Assembly (NCBI RefSeq): GCF_004337505.1
Contig: NZ_SJZI01000042.1
Span: forward strand, 655,347 to 719,346
Source: Flaviaestuariibacter flavus
GTDB lineage: Bacteria; Bacteroidota; Bacteroidia; Chitinophagales; Chitinophagaceae
DNA length: 64,000 nucleotides
Reading direction: 5' to 3'
Shown here: piece by piece, positions 17,315 to 25,608 of the stretch
Position numbering within the stretch: position 1 is the first letter of the stretch
Layout: every line of letters begins with the position of its first letter
The notes under the pieces: generated by a model
Databases searched by the model: none
What the model was told of the DNA's origin: nothing
Seen by the model: only the letters and a program-made list of their open reading frames with translations
Translations under genes and position numbers: made by a program

Positions 17315-18352
17315 ATGAAGCGATTCTTAACCATCTGTAGCGTATTGGTGCTGGCTGCGGCCGGCAGGAAGGCTGCCGCGCAGGACCTGCATTTCTCGCA
17401 ATTCTTCAACTCGCCCCTGACCACCAACCCGGCCAATACGGGCTTTATTCCCGACGGTGACTACCGCGTGGGTGTCAACTACCGCAACCAGTGGTCGTCG
17501 GTGATGTCGGTGCCCTACAAAACGATGAGCGCCTTTGGCGACGTGCAGCTTTTCAAGGACCGCTTTCAGAACGGCTGGGTGGGGCTTGGCGGCGCCATCC
17601 TCAAAGACGTGGCCGGCTCGGGTAACCTCACTTCCACCAAGCTATACGGATCCGTTGCCTACCACCAGATGCTGGGCTACTCCAGCCTGCTCAGCCTGGG
17701 CTTCAACGTGGGTTATGCCAACAAGCGGATCAACACCGCTGCGCTCAAATTCCCCGACCAGTTCGACGGGCATTTCTTCGATAACAAGTTGCCGACCTCG
17801 GTGCAGCTCGACCGCACCTCCACCGGCTACCTTGACCTGCAAACCGGACTTAACTATGCCTATTTCCCCACCGGGAATATCTACATCAACGGCGGCTTTT
17901 CGATCCATCATGTGAACCGCCCGCGGGAATCGTTTTTCAGCAACGACGCCGGTGACGTAGACAACCGCATCCCGATGCGCTCGATCGCTTTCCTGAACGG
18001 ATCCTTCAAGCTCAACGATCAGTGGATCATCAACCCGAATATTTATTTCTCCACCCAGGCCGGCTCTTTCGAGGCGGTAGCCGGGCTCAATGCGCATTAT
18101 AATCTGTCCGGCGACGGGGAGCAGGTGCTGGTGGGCGGGCTTTACTATCGCTACAACGAAGCCATCATCCCGATGGTGGGGCTGGGCATCAAGGACTATA
18201 TCTTTTCCTTCAGCTACGACGTAACGATGTCGGGTCTGAAAGCCTACAACAACAGCCGCGGCGCGCTTGAGTTTTCGCTGGTCAAGCAGGGGATTTTCAG
18301 TGAGTTCAACGGCAACCGCAGGCAGACGATCTGCCCGTCGTTTAAGAATTAA
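17315..18352 (+). CDS. PorP/SprF-family outer membrane protein
   Basis: 345 residues with a signal peptide ending near AAAQ. It carries the family signature DLHFSQFFNSPLTTNPANTG right after cleavage, then GVNYRNQWSSV and many amphipathic beta strands of a ~14-strand barrel. Family members sit in the outer membrane and hold or help export the adhesin coded just upstream (SprF for SprB in Flavobacterium). A second copy with its own adhesin is at 31899-32918 on the other strand. Confidence 0.92.
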   Translation: MKRFLTICSVLVLAAAGRKAAAQDLHFSQFFNSPLTTNPANTGFIPDGDYRVGVNYRNQWSSVMSVPYKTMSAFGDVQLFKDRFQNGWVGLGGAILKDVAGSGNLTSTKLYGSVAYHQMLGYSSLLSLGFNVGYANKRINTAALKFPDQFDGHFFDNKLPTSVQLDRTSTGYLDLQTGLNYAYFPTGNIYINGGFSIHHVNRPRESFFSNDAGDVDNRIPMRSIAFLNGSFKLNDQWIINPNIYFSTQAGSFEAVAGLNAHYNLSGDGEQVLVGGLYYRYNEAIIPMVGLGIKDYIFSFSYDVTMSGLKAYNNSRGALEFSLVKQGIFSEFNGNRRQTICPSFKN

Positions 18353-18362
18353 GATCCTGGGC

Positions 18363-18508
18363 CGTGAGCCGTCAACCGTGAGCGCTGACGCCTGTCGTGA
18401 ATCGGGAATCGTTGAACGCGGATGCTGACGCCTGATTACGGAGAAAGGATGCCAAAGGCATCCTTTCTTCTTTACCGCGCATTGCGGGCTGACGGTTCAC
18501 GGCTCACG
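18363..18508. repeat. inverted repeat arms around a terminator
   Basis: CGTGAGCCGTCAACCG (18363) pairs at 15 of 16 positions with CGGTTCACGGCTCACG (18493). The GCTGACGCCTG word is repeated inside. A perfect terminator hairpin sits between the arms. Confidence 0.75.
18441..18473 (+). terminator. terminator after the first adhesin-PorP unit
   Basis: GAGAAAGGATGCC / GGCATCCTTTCTTC stem with an AAA loop. Its core, GGATGCC-n-GGCATCC, recurs in the terminators at 57971 and 63978. Confidence 0.8.
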
Positions 18509-18583
18509 TTTCCCACATTAACACTTCACTCTGTCTTGCTTTTCACTTTTGCCCGACCTTTACGGCGAACAACCCCTCACGTT

Positions 18584-20005
18584 ATGCTCCTGACTCCTGA
18601 TGCGCCGTCCGTGCTGCAACAACTCGACGCTTTCCGTGCCATCGTCGGCAGCGACTATGTCTCGGTAGACCCCGAGGTGCTGGCGCACTATGCATCCGAC
18701 GAAACCGAAGACCTGCATTACCTGCCCGATGTAGTGCTGAAGCCCCGCACCGCGGAAGAGATCAGCGCCATCCTGAAGATCTGCAACGAACACCGCATCC
18801 TGGTGACGCCGCGGGGCGGCGGCACCGGTCTCAGCGGCGGCGCCCTGCCGCATCTTGGCGGCGTGCTGCTGTCGACGGAGCGGATGAACAGCATCCTGGA
18901 AATCGACGAGCGCAACGGGCAGGTGACCACCGAGCCGGGGGTGATCACGGAGGTGCTGCAAAGCGCCGTGCGGGAGCGGGGCCTCTTTTACCCGCCCGAT
19001 CCGAGCAGCCGCGGAACCTGTTTTATCGGCGGCAACATTGCCGAAAATTCCGGCGGCCCCAAAGCCGTGAAGTACGGTGTGGTGAAAGATTATGTACTCA
19101 ACCTGGAAGTGGTACTTCCTACCGGCGATATCATCTGGACCGGGGCCAACGTGCTGAAGAACGCAACAGGCTACAATCTTACCCAGCTGGTAGTGGGCTC
19201 CGAAGGCACGCTTGGTATTGTAACGAAGATCGTGCTCCGCCTCATTCCGCACCCGCGCTACGACCTGCTGATGCTGGTTCCCTTCCGCTCGGCCGAGCAG
19301 GCCTGCGCCGCGGTAAGCGCCGTTTTCCAGGCCGGCTATACACCCAGCGCGCTTGAATTCATGGAGCGGGATGCACTGGAATGGGTGATGCGTTTTGTGG
19401 ACGACTCCATCGTTCCGCTCGAAGAAGGCATTGCAGCCCACCTGCTGATTGAGGTGGACGGCAACGACCCCGACGTGCTGATGAAAGAGCTGGAAGGCAT
19501 CGCGGGCATCGTGCAGGGCTTCGATTGTAGCGAGAATATCTTTTTTGCCGAAGACGCGCAGCAGAAGGAGCAGCTGTGGAAGCTGCGTCGCCGTGTGGGC
19601 GAAGCCGTGAAAGCCAATTCCATTTATAAGGAGGAAGACACGGTGGTGCCGCGCGCCGAGCTGCCGGTGCTGCTGCAGGGCGTTAAGGCCATCGGCAGTA
19701 AATACGGCTTTCATTCCGTTTGCTACGGGCATGCCGGCGACGGTAACCTGCACGTCAATATCATCAAGGGCGACCTGAGCGACGAAGCCTGGAACGGCTC
19801 GCTCAAAGAAGGCATCCGCGAGATCTTCCAGCTCGTAAAGCAGCTGGGTGGCACTATCTCCGGCGAGCACGGTATCGGGCTCGTGCAGAAGGAGTACCTG
19901 CCGATTGTTTTCGATGCGGTGCAACTGCAGCTGATGCGCGGTATCAAGCGCCTCTTTGATCCCAACAACATTCTCAACCCCGGAAAAATCTTTGACTCTG
20001 AATAA
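18584..20005 (+). CDS. glcD: FAD-linked oxidase, glycolate/D-lactate dehydrogenase type
   Basis: 473 residues, the usual length for GlcD-like flavoproteins, which oxidise glycolate, D-lactate or related 2-hydroxy acids. The FAD-binding PCMH domain shows TPRGGGTGLSGGALP, DPSSRGTCFIGGNIAENSGG and VVGSEGTLGIVTKI. The C-terminal domain holds CYGHAGDGNLHVN and SGEHGIGLVQKEYL with the catalytic His. Substrate choice between glycolate and D-lactate cannot be read from sequence; GlcE/GlcF partners are absent here, which favours a single-subunit D-lactate-type enzyme. The ATG at MLLTPDAPS gives the normal start; the frame upstream is repeat and terminator sequence. Confidence 0.88.
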   Translation: MLLTPDAPSVLQQLDAFRAIVGSDYVSVDPEVLAHYASDETEDLHYLPDVVLKPRTAEEISAILKICNEHRILVTPRGGGTGLSGGALPHLGGVLLSTERMNSILEIDERNGQVTTEPGVITEVLQSAVRERGLFYPPDPSSRGTCFIGGNIAENSGGPKAVKYGVVKDYVLNLEVVLPTGDIIWTGANVLKNATGYNLTQLVVGSEGTLGIVTKIVLRLIPHPRYDLLMLVPFRSAEQACAAVSAVFQAGYTPSALEFMERDALEWVMRFVDDSIVPLEEGIAAHLLIEVDGNDPDVLMKELEGIAGIVQGFDCSENIFFAEDAQQKEQLWKLRRRVGEAVKANSIYKEEDTVVPRAELPVLLQGVKAIGSKYGFHSVCYGHAGDGNLHVNIIKGDLSDEAWNGSLKEGIREIFQLVKQLGGTISGEHGIGLVQKEYLPIVFDAVQLQLMRGIKRLFDPNNILNPGKIFDSE

Positions 20006-20009
20006 CAAC

Positions 20010-20639
20010 ATGAAAAGAACAATCCTTACCCTCATTTTGTGCAGCTCCCTCACCCTGCTCTGGGCGCAGCGCGATACCACAGCGCCGCATGGCTTTCAGA
20101 AAAGCAGGCTGTTTACCGGTGGCTCCTTCTCGCTCGGCTTCGGCACCGGCTATTTCCTGGGCGGTATCAGCCCGATGCTGGGTTACAACCTTACCAGCTG
20201 GCTCGATGCCGGCATCGGCCTGAACTACACCTATACGCAGCAGCGCTACATTTATAGTGCAAACGACAAAGCACGCCAAACGCTCTACGGCGGCGGCGTG
20301 TTCACCCGCATTTTCCCGGTGCACTTTCTGTATGCGCAGGCGCAGTATGAGCACAATTTTATCAACTATAAATATTACCCGGGCGACGGGGCTGCGGATT
20401 TCAAGCAGGACTATTCTGCCCCGAGTATGCTGGTGGGCCTTGGCTATACTTCCGGCCGCAACAGCGGCGGACCATACGGGTTTGTGTCGGTACTCTGGGA
20501 TGTGCTGAAAGATCCGAATTCGCCTTATGTCGACAACCAGGGGCATCCGCAGATGCAGTTCCGCGCCGGTCTCAACATTCCCCTCTTCAGCGGCAAGCGC
20601 AACAACGACTTCGACCGCGGCGGACCGCTCAAGAGGTAA
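20010..20639 (+). CDS. outer membrane beta-barrel protein
   Basis: 209 residues. A signal peptide (MKRTILTLILCSSLTLLWAQ) is followed by alternating-hydrophobicity strands (SFSLGFGTGYFLGGI, WLDAGIGLNYTYT, TLYGGGVFTRIFP, YAQAQYEHNF) that fit a small 8-strand barrel. It begins 4 nt after the oxidase stop, so the two are probably co-transcribed, though a functional link is not obvious. No binding motif is visible. A bidirectional terminator follows. Confidence 0.75.
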   Translation: MKRTILTLILCSSLTLLWAQRDTTAPHGFQKSRLFTGGSFSLGFGTGYFLGGISPMLGYNLTSWLDAGIGLNYTYTQQRYIYSANDKARQTLYGGGVFTRIFPVHFLYAQAQYEHNFINYKYYPGDGAADFKQDYSAPSMLVGLGYTSGRNSGGPYGFVSVLWDVLKDPNSPYVDNQGHPQMQFRAGLNIPLFSGKRNNDFDRGGPLKR

Positions 20640-20640
20640 T

Positions 20641-20769
20641 GTCTGATCTAGGATCTCAGATGTCAGACCGTAGATGTCAAATGTAAAAACGGATCGCAAG
20701 GCGATCCGTTTTTTATGGTACCGAATTCAAGATCTGAGATTCGAGATCAGAGATCTGAGATCAGAGATA
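20641..20769. repeat. degenerate GATCTGAGAT-word inverted repeat
   Basis: Left side CTGATCTAGGATCTCAGATG and right side GATCTGAGATTCGAGATC are imperfectly complementary and flank the 20685 terminator between convergent genes. Confidence 0.65.
20685..20715. terminator. bidirectional terminator
   Basis: AAAAACGGATCGC / GCGATCCGTTTTTT with A- and T-runs on either side, between convergent genes. Confidence 0.9.
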
Positions 20770-21297
20770 CTGTACTATGTCTTCCGGGGTTTGGAGCACA
20801 ATAATCTGCTCGTCGGGCTTTGTGTAAAGGAAGCCTTCTTCGAACATACGCTGCACGTGCGCCATCAGGTGGTCGTAGAAGCCGGCGGTGTTGAGCAGGA
20901 ATACCTGTTTGTTGTGGATGGAAAGCTGGTTCCAGGTGAGGATTTCGAAGAGCTCGTCGAGCGTGCCGAAACCGCCGGGGAGGATGAGCGCGGCATCGCA
21001 CATTTCGTAAAGGGTGCGTTTGCGCACGTGCATGTCTTCCACCACCACAAGCTCGGTGATGTCGGTATGCTGGTGCTCCCACTGGGTAAGCACCTCGGGG
21101 ATGACGCCGCGTACGGTGCCGCCGCCGGCCATGGCGCCGTCGGCCGCCGCGCCCATGAGACCGTTGCGGCCGCCGCCGTAAATAAGGCTCACGCCGCGGC
21201 GTGCGAGCAGGGCGCCGATCGCCTCGGCGTCGGTGCGGAATGCGGGATTGTTGCCGTTCTTGGAGCCGCAGAAAACGGCCAGTGCCTTCAGTTGCAT
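20761..21297 (-). CDS. LOG-family (TIGR00730) phosphoribohydrolase
   Basis: 178 residues. The lysine-decarboxylase-like Rossmann fold of the LOG family, whose studied members release the base from nucleoside monophosphates (cytokinin ribosides in plants and some bacteria; purine NMPs in others). Signatures: VFCGSKNGNNP at the start, YGGGRNGLMGA and LPGGFGTLDELFE, the last being the PGGxGTxxE catalytic motif. MQLKALAVFCGSK is the family start; an upstream ATG would overlap the symporter gene. It is divergent from the symporter across 88 bp. Confidence 0.9.
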   Translation of the reverse strand: MQLKALAVFCGSKNGNNPAFRTDAEAIGALLARRGVSLIYGGGRNGLMGAAADGAMAGGGTVRGVIPEVLTQWEHQHTDITELVVVEDMHVRKRTLYEMCDAALILPGGFGTLDELFEILTWNQLSIHNKQVFLLNTAGFYDHLMAHVQRMFEEGFLYTKPDEQIIVLQTPEDIVQYL

Positions 21298-21385
21298 GTG
21301 GGGTGTTTCGGCAAAAGGAAGGCAATTTTCGCTAACTTCAAAAAAAGGGCGCCCTATCTTGCGCGCAGACACAAAAAGATAACGC

Positions 21386-22864
21386 ATGTCGCCAACCCTC
21401 CTGTTCTCGCTCGTGATCGGTTATTTCCTGCTGCTGCTCGTAGTAGCGTGGTTCACCGGCCGCAAATCCAATAACGACTCCTTTTTTATCGGCAACCGCA
21501 ACTCGAGCTGGATCCTGGTGGCCTTCGGCATGATCGGCACCTCGCTCAGCGGCGTCACCTTTGTAAGCGTGCCCGGCGCCGTCGGAAAGGAAGGCTTCGC
21601 CTATTTCCAGATCGCGCTCGGCTATATCATCGGCTACCTTACCATCGCCTATGTGCTGCTGCCGCTTTACTACCGGCTCAATGTCACCTCCATTTATAAT
21701 TACCTCCAGCAGCGGCTTGGCTTTGTCTCCTATAAGGCAGGTGCTTCTTTCTTTGTCCTGTCGCGGACCCTGGGTGCCACGGCACGTCTTTACCTGGTGG
21801 TGAACATCCTGCAGGAAGCCATCCTGGAACGCCTGGGCGTTCCCTTCTGGGTCACCACGCTCATCATCCTGCTGATGATTCTCCTGTATACGTTCGAGGG
21901 TGGTGTGAAAACCATTGTGTGGACCGATACCCTGCAAACGACCTGCATGCTGGCGGGCCTTGTCATCTGCACCATTTATATCCTCAACCAGCTGGGCCTC
22001 GACCTCGGCTCCGGCATCGCCGCTATGGGAGAGAAGGGATACACACAGATCTTCTTCACCGACCCGGGCAGCAAGCTCTTTTTTGTAAAGCAGATACTCG
22101 CGGGGGCTTTTATCACCATCACCATGACCGGGATGGACCAGGAGATGATGCAGAAGAACATCTCCGTGAAAACCCTGCGCGACTCCCAAAAGAACATGAT
22201 CACTTTCTCCGCCGTGCTCACGGTGGTGCTGCTGCTTTTCCTGTTTCTCGGCGGCTTGCTGCACCTCTTTGCTTCGGCCCAGGGTGTAGCGGCAACGGGC
22301 GATAAACTCTTCCCCGTGGTGGCGCTCGAGCATATGCCGCCCTTTATTGCCATCGTTTTCATCATTGCCCTTATTTCGGCGCTCTTTCCGAGTGCCGACG
22401 GCGCTATCACCGCGCTTACCTCCTCGTTTTGCATCGACCTGCTGGGTATCAAGCGCCGCGGCGACTGGGATGAGAAAAAGCAGAAGCGCGTACGCCAGAC
22501 GGTGCACCTGGTATTTGCCTTTATCTTCCTGCTGTTTGTGATGCTCTTCAAATGGGTCAACAGCGGCTCCATGATCGGGGTGATTCTCAAGGTGGCCGCC
22601 TATACCTATGGCCCGCTGCTGGGGCTCTTCACCTTTGGTCTGGTAACGAAGCGCGCCGTGAAAGACCGGCTGGTGCCCGTCATCTGCATTGCCGCACCGA
22701 TTATCTGCTTCGTACTTGACTTTTTCCAGAAACGCCTTTTTCCTCACTTCGAGATCGGCTCCGAGCTGCTCATTCTGAACGGACTGCTGGTATTTATCGG
22801 ACTCTTGCTGATTTCGCACAAGGCGGAGGTAAGCAAGCCCCTGCTGGCAGAGGCGAGTTTGTAA
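21386..22864 (+). CDS. sodium:solute symporter (SSS family)
   Basis: 492 residues with about 13 predicted membrane helices, starting at SPTLLFSLVIGYFLLLLVVA. The LeuT-fold SSS family is recognised from NDSFFIGNRNSSW, the Gly-rich first helices (SLSGVTFVSVPGAVG), the TYTFEGGVKTIVWTDTLQ-like loop (here LLYTFEGGVKTIVWTD) and helix 8 with SALFPSADGAITALTSS, where the Na2-site Ser/Thr residues lie. It imports a solute with Na+; the substrate is not predictable. It stands alone between the LOG gene and a terminator-repeat region. Confidence 0.9.
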   Translation: MSPTLLFSLVIGYFLLLLVVAWFTGRKSNNDSFFIGNRNSSWILVAFGMIGTSLSGVTFVSVPGAVGKEGFAYFQIALGYIIGYLTIAYVLLPLYYRLNVTSIYNYLQQRLGFVSYKAGASFFVLSRTLGATARLYLVVNILQEAILERLGVPFWVTTLIILLMILLYTFEGGVKTIVWTDTLQTTCMLAGLVICTIYILNQLGLDLGSGIAAMGEKGYTQIFFTDPGSKLFFVKQILAGAFITITMTGMDQEMMQKNISVKTLRDSQKNMITFSAVLTVVLLLFLFLGGLLHLFASAQGVAATGDKLFPVVALEHMPPFIAIVFIIALISALFPSADGAITALTSSFCIDLLGIKRRGDWDEKKQKRVRQTVHLVFAFIFLLFVMLFKWVNSGSMIGVILKVAAYTYGPLLGLFTFGLVTKRAVKDRLVPVICIAAPIICFVLDFFQKRLFPHFEIGSELLILNGLLVFIGLLLISHKAEVSKPLLAEASL

Positions 22865-22888
22865 ATTGATATTCTTTATTTGTTTTAT

Positions 22889-22925
22889 GACAGAAGCCTC
22901 GCGGAGCGAGGCTTCTGTCTTTTGT
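22889..22925 (+). terminator. terminator after symporter gene
   Basis: GACAGAAGCCTCGC pairs with GCGAGGCTTCTGTC, followed by TTTTG. Confidence 0.85.
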
Positions 22926-22951
22926 AGGGCGCGAAGCGACGGCCTCCGGCC

Positions 22952-23084
22952 GTCATTGCGAGCGGAGCGAAGCAAACTCCGGCGTTACGCAGGGTGTCGG
23001 TGAGTAAAGGAAAGCTTTCGAAAGATCTTCTGGTCACAATCACTCCTAAGGTCATGGAGTTTGCTTCGCTCCGCTCGCAATGAC
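22952..23084. repeat. 29-bp perfect inverted repeat of GTCATTGCGAG type
   Basis: Arms 22952-22980 and 23056-23084 are exact inverse complements (starting GTCATTGCGAGCGGAGCG). The imperfect match extends outward through GCGAAGCGACG / CGCTTCGCGTCGC. The spacer is 75 bp. Text of this type (GTCATTGCGAGC...GAAGCAA) is familiar from intergenic repeats of many unrelated bacteria. Confidence 0.92.
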
Positions 23085-23126
23085 GCTTCGCGTCGCTACG
23101 CATACCAGTAACTTACCTTCGTCCCG

Positions 23127-23777
23127 ATGAAAGACGATATCGACTTCGAAAAAGCTCATGAATATGCCGGGCGCTACAGTTCGCCTGAGCCGGAACATCT
23201 AAAGGAGATCAGCACCTGGACGGAAGCAAATCACCCGAAAGCACACATGCTCAGCGGGCACCTGCAGGGACGTTTCCTCTCCATGATGAGTAAGTTGATG
23301 CGCCCGCGGCGGGTGCTTGATATCGGCACGTTTACGGGCTACAGCGCGCTTTGTCTTGCGGAAGGGCTTGCAGACGGCGGCGAGCTGCATACCGTAGAGT
23401 TACGGGAGCCCGATGCGGCCGTAGCGCGGAGCTTCTTCGAAAAAAATAATGTTAAAGGAGTTCACCTGCATATCGGTGAGGCACGCGAAATCATCGGCGG
23501 TCTCGAGGAAAGCTGGGATATCGTTTTTATCGACGCCGACAAGGTTTCTTACCTGGCGTATTTTAACCTCGTTCTGCCCAAATTGCGCCCTGGAGGGGTT
23601 ATTTTTGTGGACAACGTGCTCTTTCACGGCCAGGTGCTGGCCGATGAGCTAAAGGGCAAGAACGCGAAGGCCATACAAGAATTCAATGACTTTATTCGTT
23701 CCTGTCCTGACGTTGAGAGCGTGCTGCTGCCTTTGCGCGACGGCCTCTTCCTCCTTCGGAAGAAGGATCAACCTTAA
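23127..23777 (+). CDS. SAM-dependent O-methyltransferase
   Basis: 216 residues, class I methyltransferase of the catechol/caffeoyl-CoA O-methyltransferase type. Motif I is VLDIGTFTGYSALCLAEGL, followed by VELREPD, IVFIDADKVSYL (metal-binding Asp) and GGVIFVDNVLFHGQV (second metal Asp-Asn). Members use a divalent metal to methylate ortho-diols; the substrate here is unknown. A TACCTTCG promoter-like box lies 13 nt ahead of the ATG, so the leader is very short. A 7-bp hairpin separates it from the next gene. Confidence 0.9.
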   Translation: MKDDIDFEKAHEYAGRYSSPEPEHLKEISTWTEANHPKAHMLSGHLQGRFLSMMSKLMRPRRVLDIGTFTGYSALCLAEGLADGGELHTVELREPDAAVARSFFEKNNVKGVHLHIGEAREIIGGLEESWDIVFIDADKVSYLAYFNLVLPKLRPGGVIFVDNVLFHGQVLADELKGKNAKAIQEFNDFIRSCPDVESVLLPLRDGLFLLRKKDQP

Positions 23778-23791
23778 CCATTGAAAACACT

Positions 23792-23812
23792 TCCCGGTGG
23801 CAACACCGGGAG
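23792..23812. promoter_or_regulatory. hairpin between methyltransferase and LysM genes
   Basis: TCCCGGTG-GCAA-CACCGGGA, a perfect stem with a tetraloop but no T-run. It may be an mRNA stability or attenuation element. Confidence 0.4.
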
Positions 23813-23830
23813 CCAAATTCAAAACGTCCG

Positions 23831-25009
23831 ATGAAAAAGTGGAGCCTGTCCTTTATAGTTTGTATACTGCTGAGCGCTACGTCCTTTGCGCAAGGCTCGG
23901 CTGCTGTACGCAATTATATCGACCGTTATAAGAATATCGCCATCGACGAGGAGATCCGCACCGGTGTGCCGGCCGCCATTACGCTGGCGCAGGGCATCCA
24001 CGAAAGCTCCGCCGGCCAGAGCGACCTGGTAACGCGTTCCAACAACCACTTCGGCATCAAGTGCAAAACGGAGTGGACCGGCGAGAAGGTATACCACGAC
24101 GATGACGAACGCGGCGAGTGTTTCCGCAAGTACGAAGCACCGGAGCAGTCCTACCGCGATCACTCCGACTTTCTCAAGAACCGCCCGCACTACGGCGGCC
24201 TCTTCAGGCTCGACCCCACCGATTATGAAGGCTGGGCTTATGGACTGAAGAAAGCCGGCTATGCCACCAACCCAAAGTACCCGCAGATTCTCATCAAGAT
24301 CATCCGCGACTACAACCTGCAGGAATACACCCTGATCGCGCTGGGCCGCAAGCCGAAGGACGAGACACCTGCCGTTGCGAGCATGAATGCAACCGCAAGC
24401 AACGACGCACGCTTTGCCTCAAAGACTGCGGTGACCACACCTGAGAAGCCTGTTTATCCGCAGGGCGTTTTTGAACTGAACGGCATCAAAGCAGTGTTTG
24501 TTGCCAAGGGCACATCCTTCAGCAGCATTGCCGATGCGAATGATATTTCGGTAAAGCATCTTTTCGAGTATAACGATATGAAGCCCGTTGATGTAGCGGG
24601 CCGCGACCAACTGGTATTTCTGCAGCGCAAGCGCCGCAGCGGCGTTACCGACCTGCACCAGGCCCGCGCCGGTGAAAGCCTTTGGGATGTAGCGCAGGCG
24701 GAAGGTGTGCGTATGGACGCGCTGCTCGAATACAACGGCCTCAGCTACGACCGGAGCTTTGTTGCCGGCGAGCTCATCGCGCTTTCCGGAAAAGCTTCAA
24801 AACCTGAGTTTACGCCGGTGCCGGCCAACAGCACTGCAGCCGCATCGCCGGTTGCGGAGCAATACATCCGCCACGTGGTTCAGCCGAAGGAAACACTTTA
24901 CTCGCTGTCAAAAAAATACGGGGTGAAGGTGGAAGATATCCTGCAATGGAATAACTTGCCCACCGCCGGGCTCAAGGTCGGGCAGGAAGTACGTATCAAA
25001 AAAAGCTAA
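23831..25009 (+). CDS. glucosaminidase with three LysM domains
   Basis: 392 residues, exported (signal peptide ends ATSFAQ). Residues ~25-165 form a GH73-type N-acetylglucosaminidase domain, with the catalytic Glu in IHESSAG, then NNHFGIKCK and YATNPKYPQILIKII. Three LysM modules follow (~215-260 weak, ~275-320, ~345-390: VQPKETLYSLSKKYGV ... GQEVRIKK) and bind peptidoglycan. It should trim glycan strands during growth or cell separation. Its stop overlaps the hpt start by one base (TAATG), so translation is coupled. Confidence 0.92.
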   Translation: MKKWSLSFIVCILLSATSFAQGSAAVRNYIDRYKNIAIDEEIRTGVPAAITLAQGIHESSAGQSDLVTRSNNHFGIKCKTEWTGEKVYHDDDERGECFRKYEAPEQSYRDHSDFLKNRPHYGGLFRLDPTDYEGWAYGLKKAGYATNPKYPQILIKIIRDYNLQEYTLIALGRKPKDETPAVASMNATASNDARFASKTAVTTPEKPVYPQGVFELNGIKAVFVAKGTSFSSIADANDISVKHLFEYNDMKPVDVAGRDQLVFLQRKRRSGVTDLHQARAGESLWDVAQAEGVRMDALLEYNGLSYDRSFVAGELIALSGKASKPEFTPVPANSTAAASPVAEQYIRHVVQPKETLYSLSKKYGVKVEDILQWNNLPTAGLKVGQEVRIKKS

Positions 25010-25563
25010 TGACACCGGTAACGCTGCACGACAAAACCTTCGATAGTTATCTTTCCGAACAAACCATCAAGGAGCGTGTGCGCGAGCTGGCCGCCCAGAT
25101 CAGCAAGGATTACGCAGGCAATAAAGGCAAGCAGTCCGTGCTGTTCATCGGCATCCTCAACGGCGCCTTTATGTTTGCTTCCGATCTCTTCAAGGAGCTG
25201 AGCATCGACGCCGAGATCTCTTTTATCAAGCTGGCTTCTTACAGCGGCACCAAGAGCACCGGCAAGGTGGTCACCGCCATCGGCCTCGACCAGGACCTGT
25301 TTGGCCGCGATATCATCATCATCGAAGACATTGTAGACACTGGCAAGACCCTGCACGAGTTCCTGCCGAAGCTGCAGCATTCCCAGCCGGCGTCCCTGCG
25401 CATCGCCACGCTGCTGCATAAGCCCGAAGCCACCCAGTATGAGCTTACGCTGGACTATGTTGGCTTCGCCATTCCCAACAAGTTCGTGGTGGGCTACGGT
25501 CTCGACTACGACGGCCTGGGCCGCAACCTCCGGGAAATTTACCAGTTGTCCGGAAACGAATAG
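25009..25563 (+). CDS. hpt: hypoxanthine phosphoribosyltransferase
   Basis: 184 residues, normal for the family. It salvages hypoxanthine and guanine with PRPP to IMP and GMP. The PRPP loop is IIIIEDIVDTGKTL; other landmarks are VLFIGILNGAFMFASDL near the N-terminus, ISFIKLASYSGTKS and the purine-contact FVVGYGLDYDGLGRNL near the C-terminus. It is coupled to the upstream peptidoglycan hydrolase gene by a TAATG overlap. Confidence 0.95.
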   Translation: MTPVTLHDKTFDSYLSEQTIKERVRELAAQISKDYAGNKGKQSVLFIGILNGAFMFASDLFKELSIDAEISFIKLASYSGTKSTGKVVTAIGLDQDLFGRDIIIIEDIVDTGKTLHEFLPKLQHSQPASLRIATLLHKPEATQYELTLDYVGFAIPNKFVVGYGLDYDGLGRNLREIYQLSGNE

Positions 25564-25608
25564 GCCATTCCGCCATTTTTCGTATCTTCTGCACCATATC
25601 CAGGTCCA

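Noticed and set aside
21338..22975. 545-codon minus-strand frame opposite the symporter
   Set aside because: It runs through the terminator and repeat region, and the plus frame is an evident SSS transporter.
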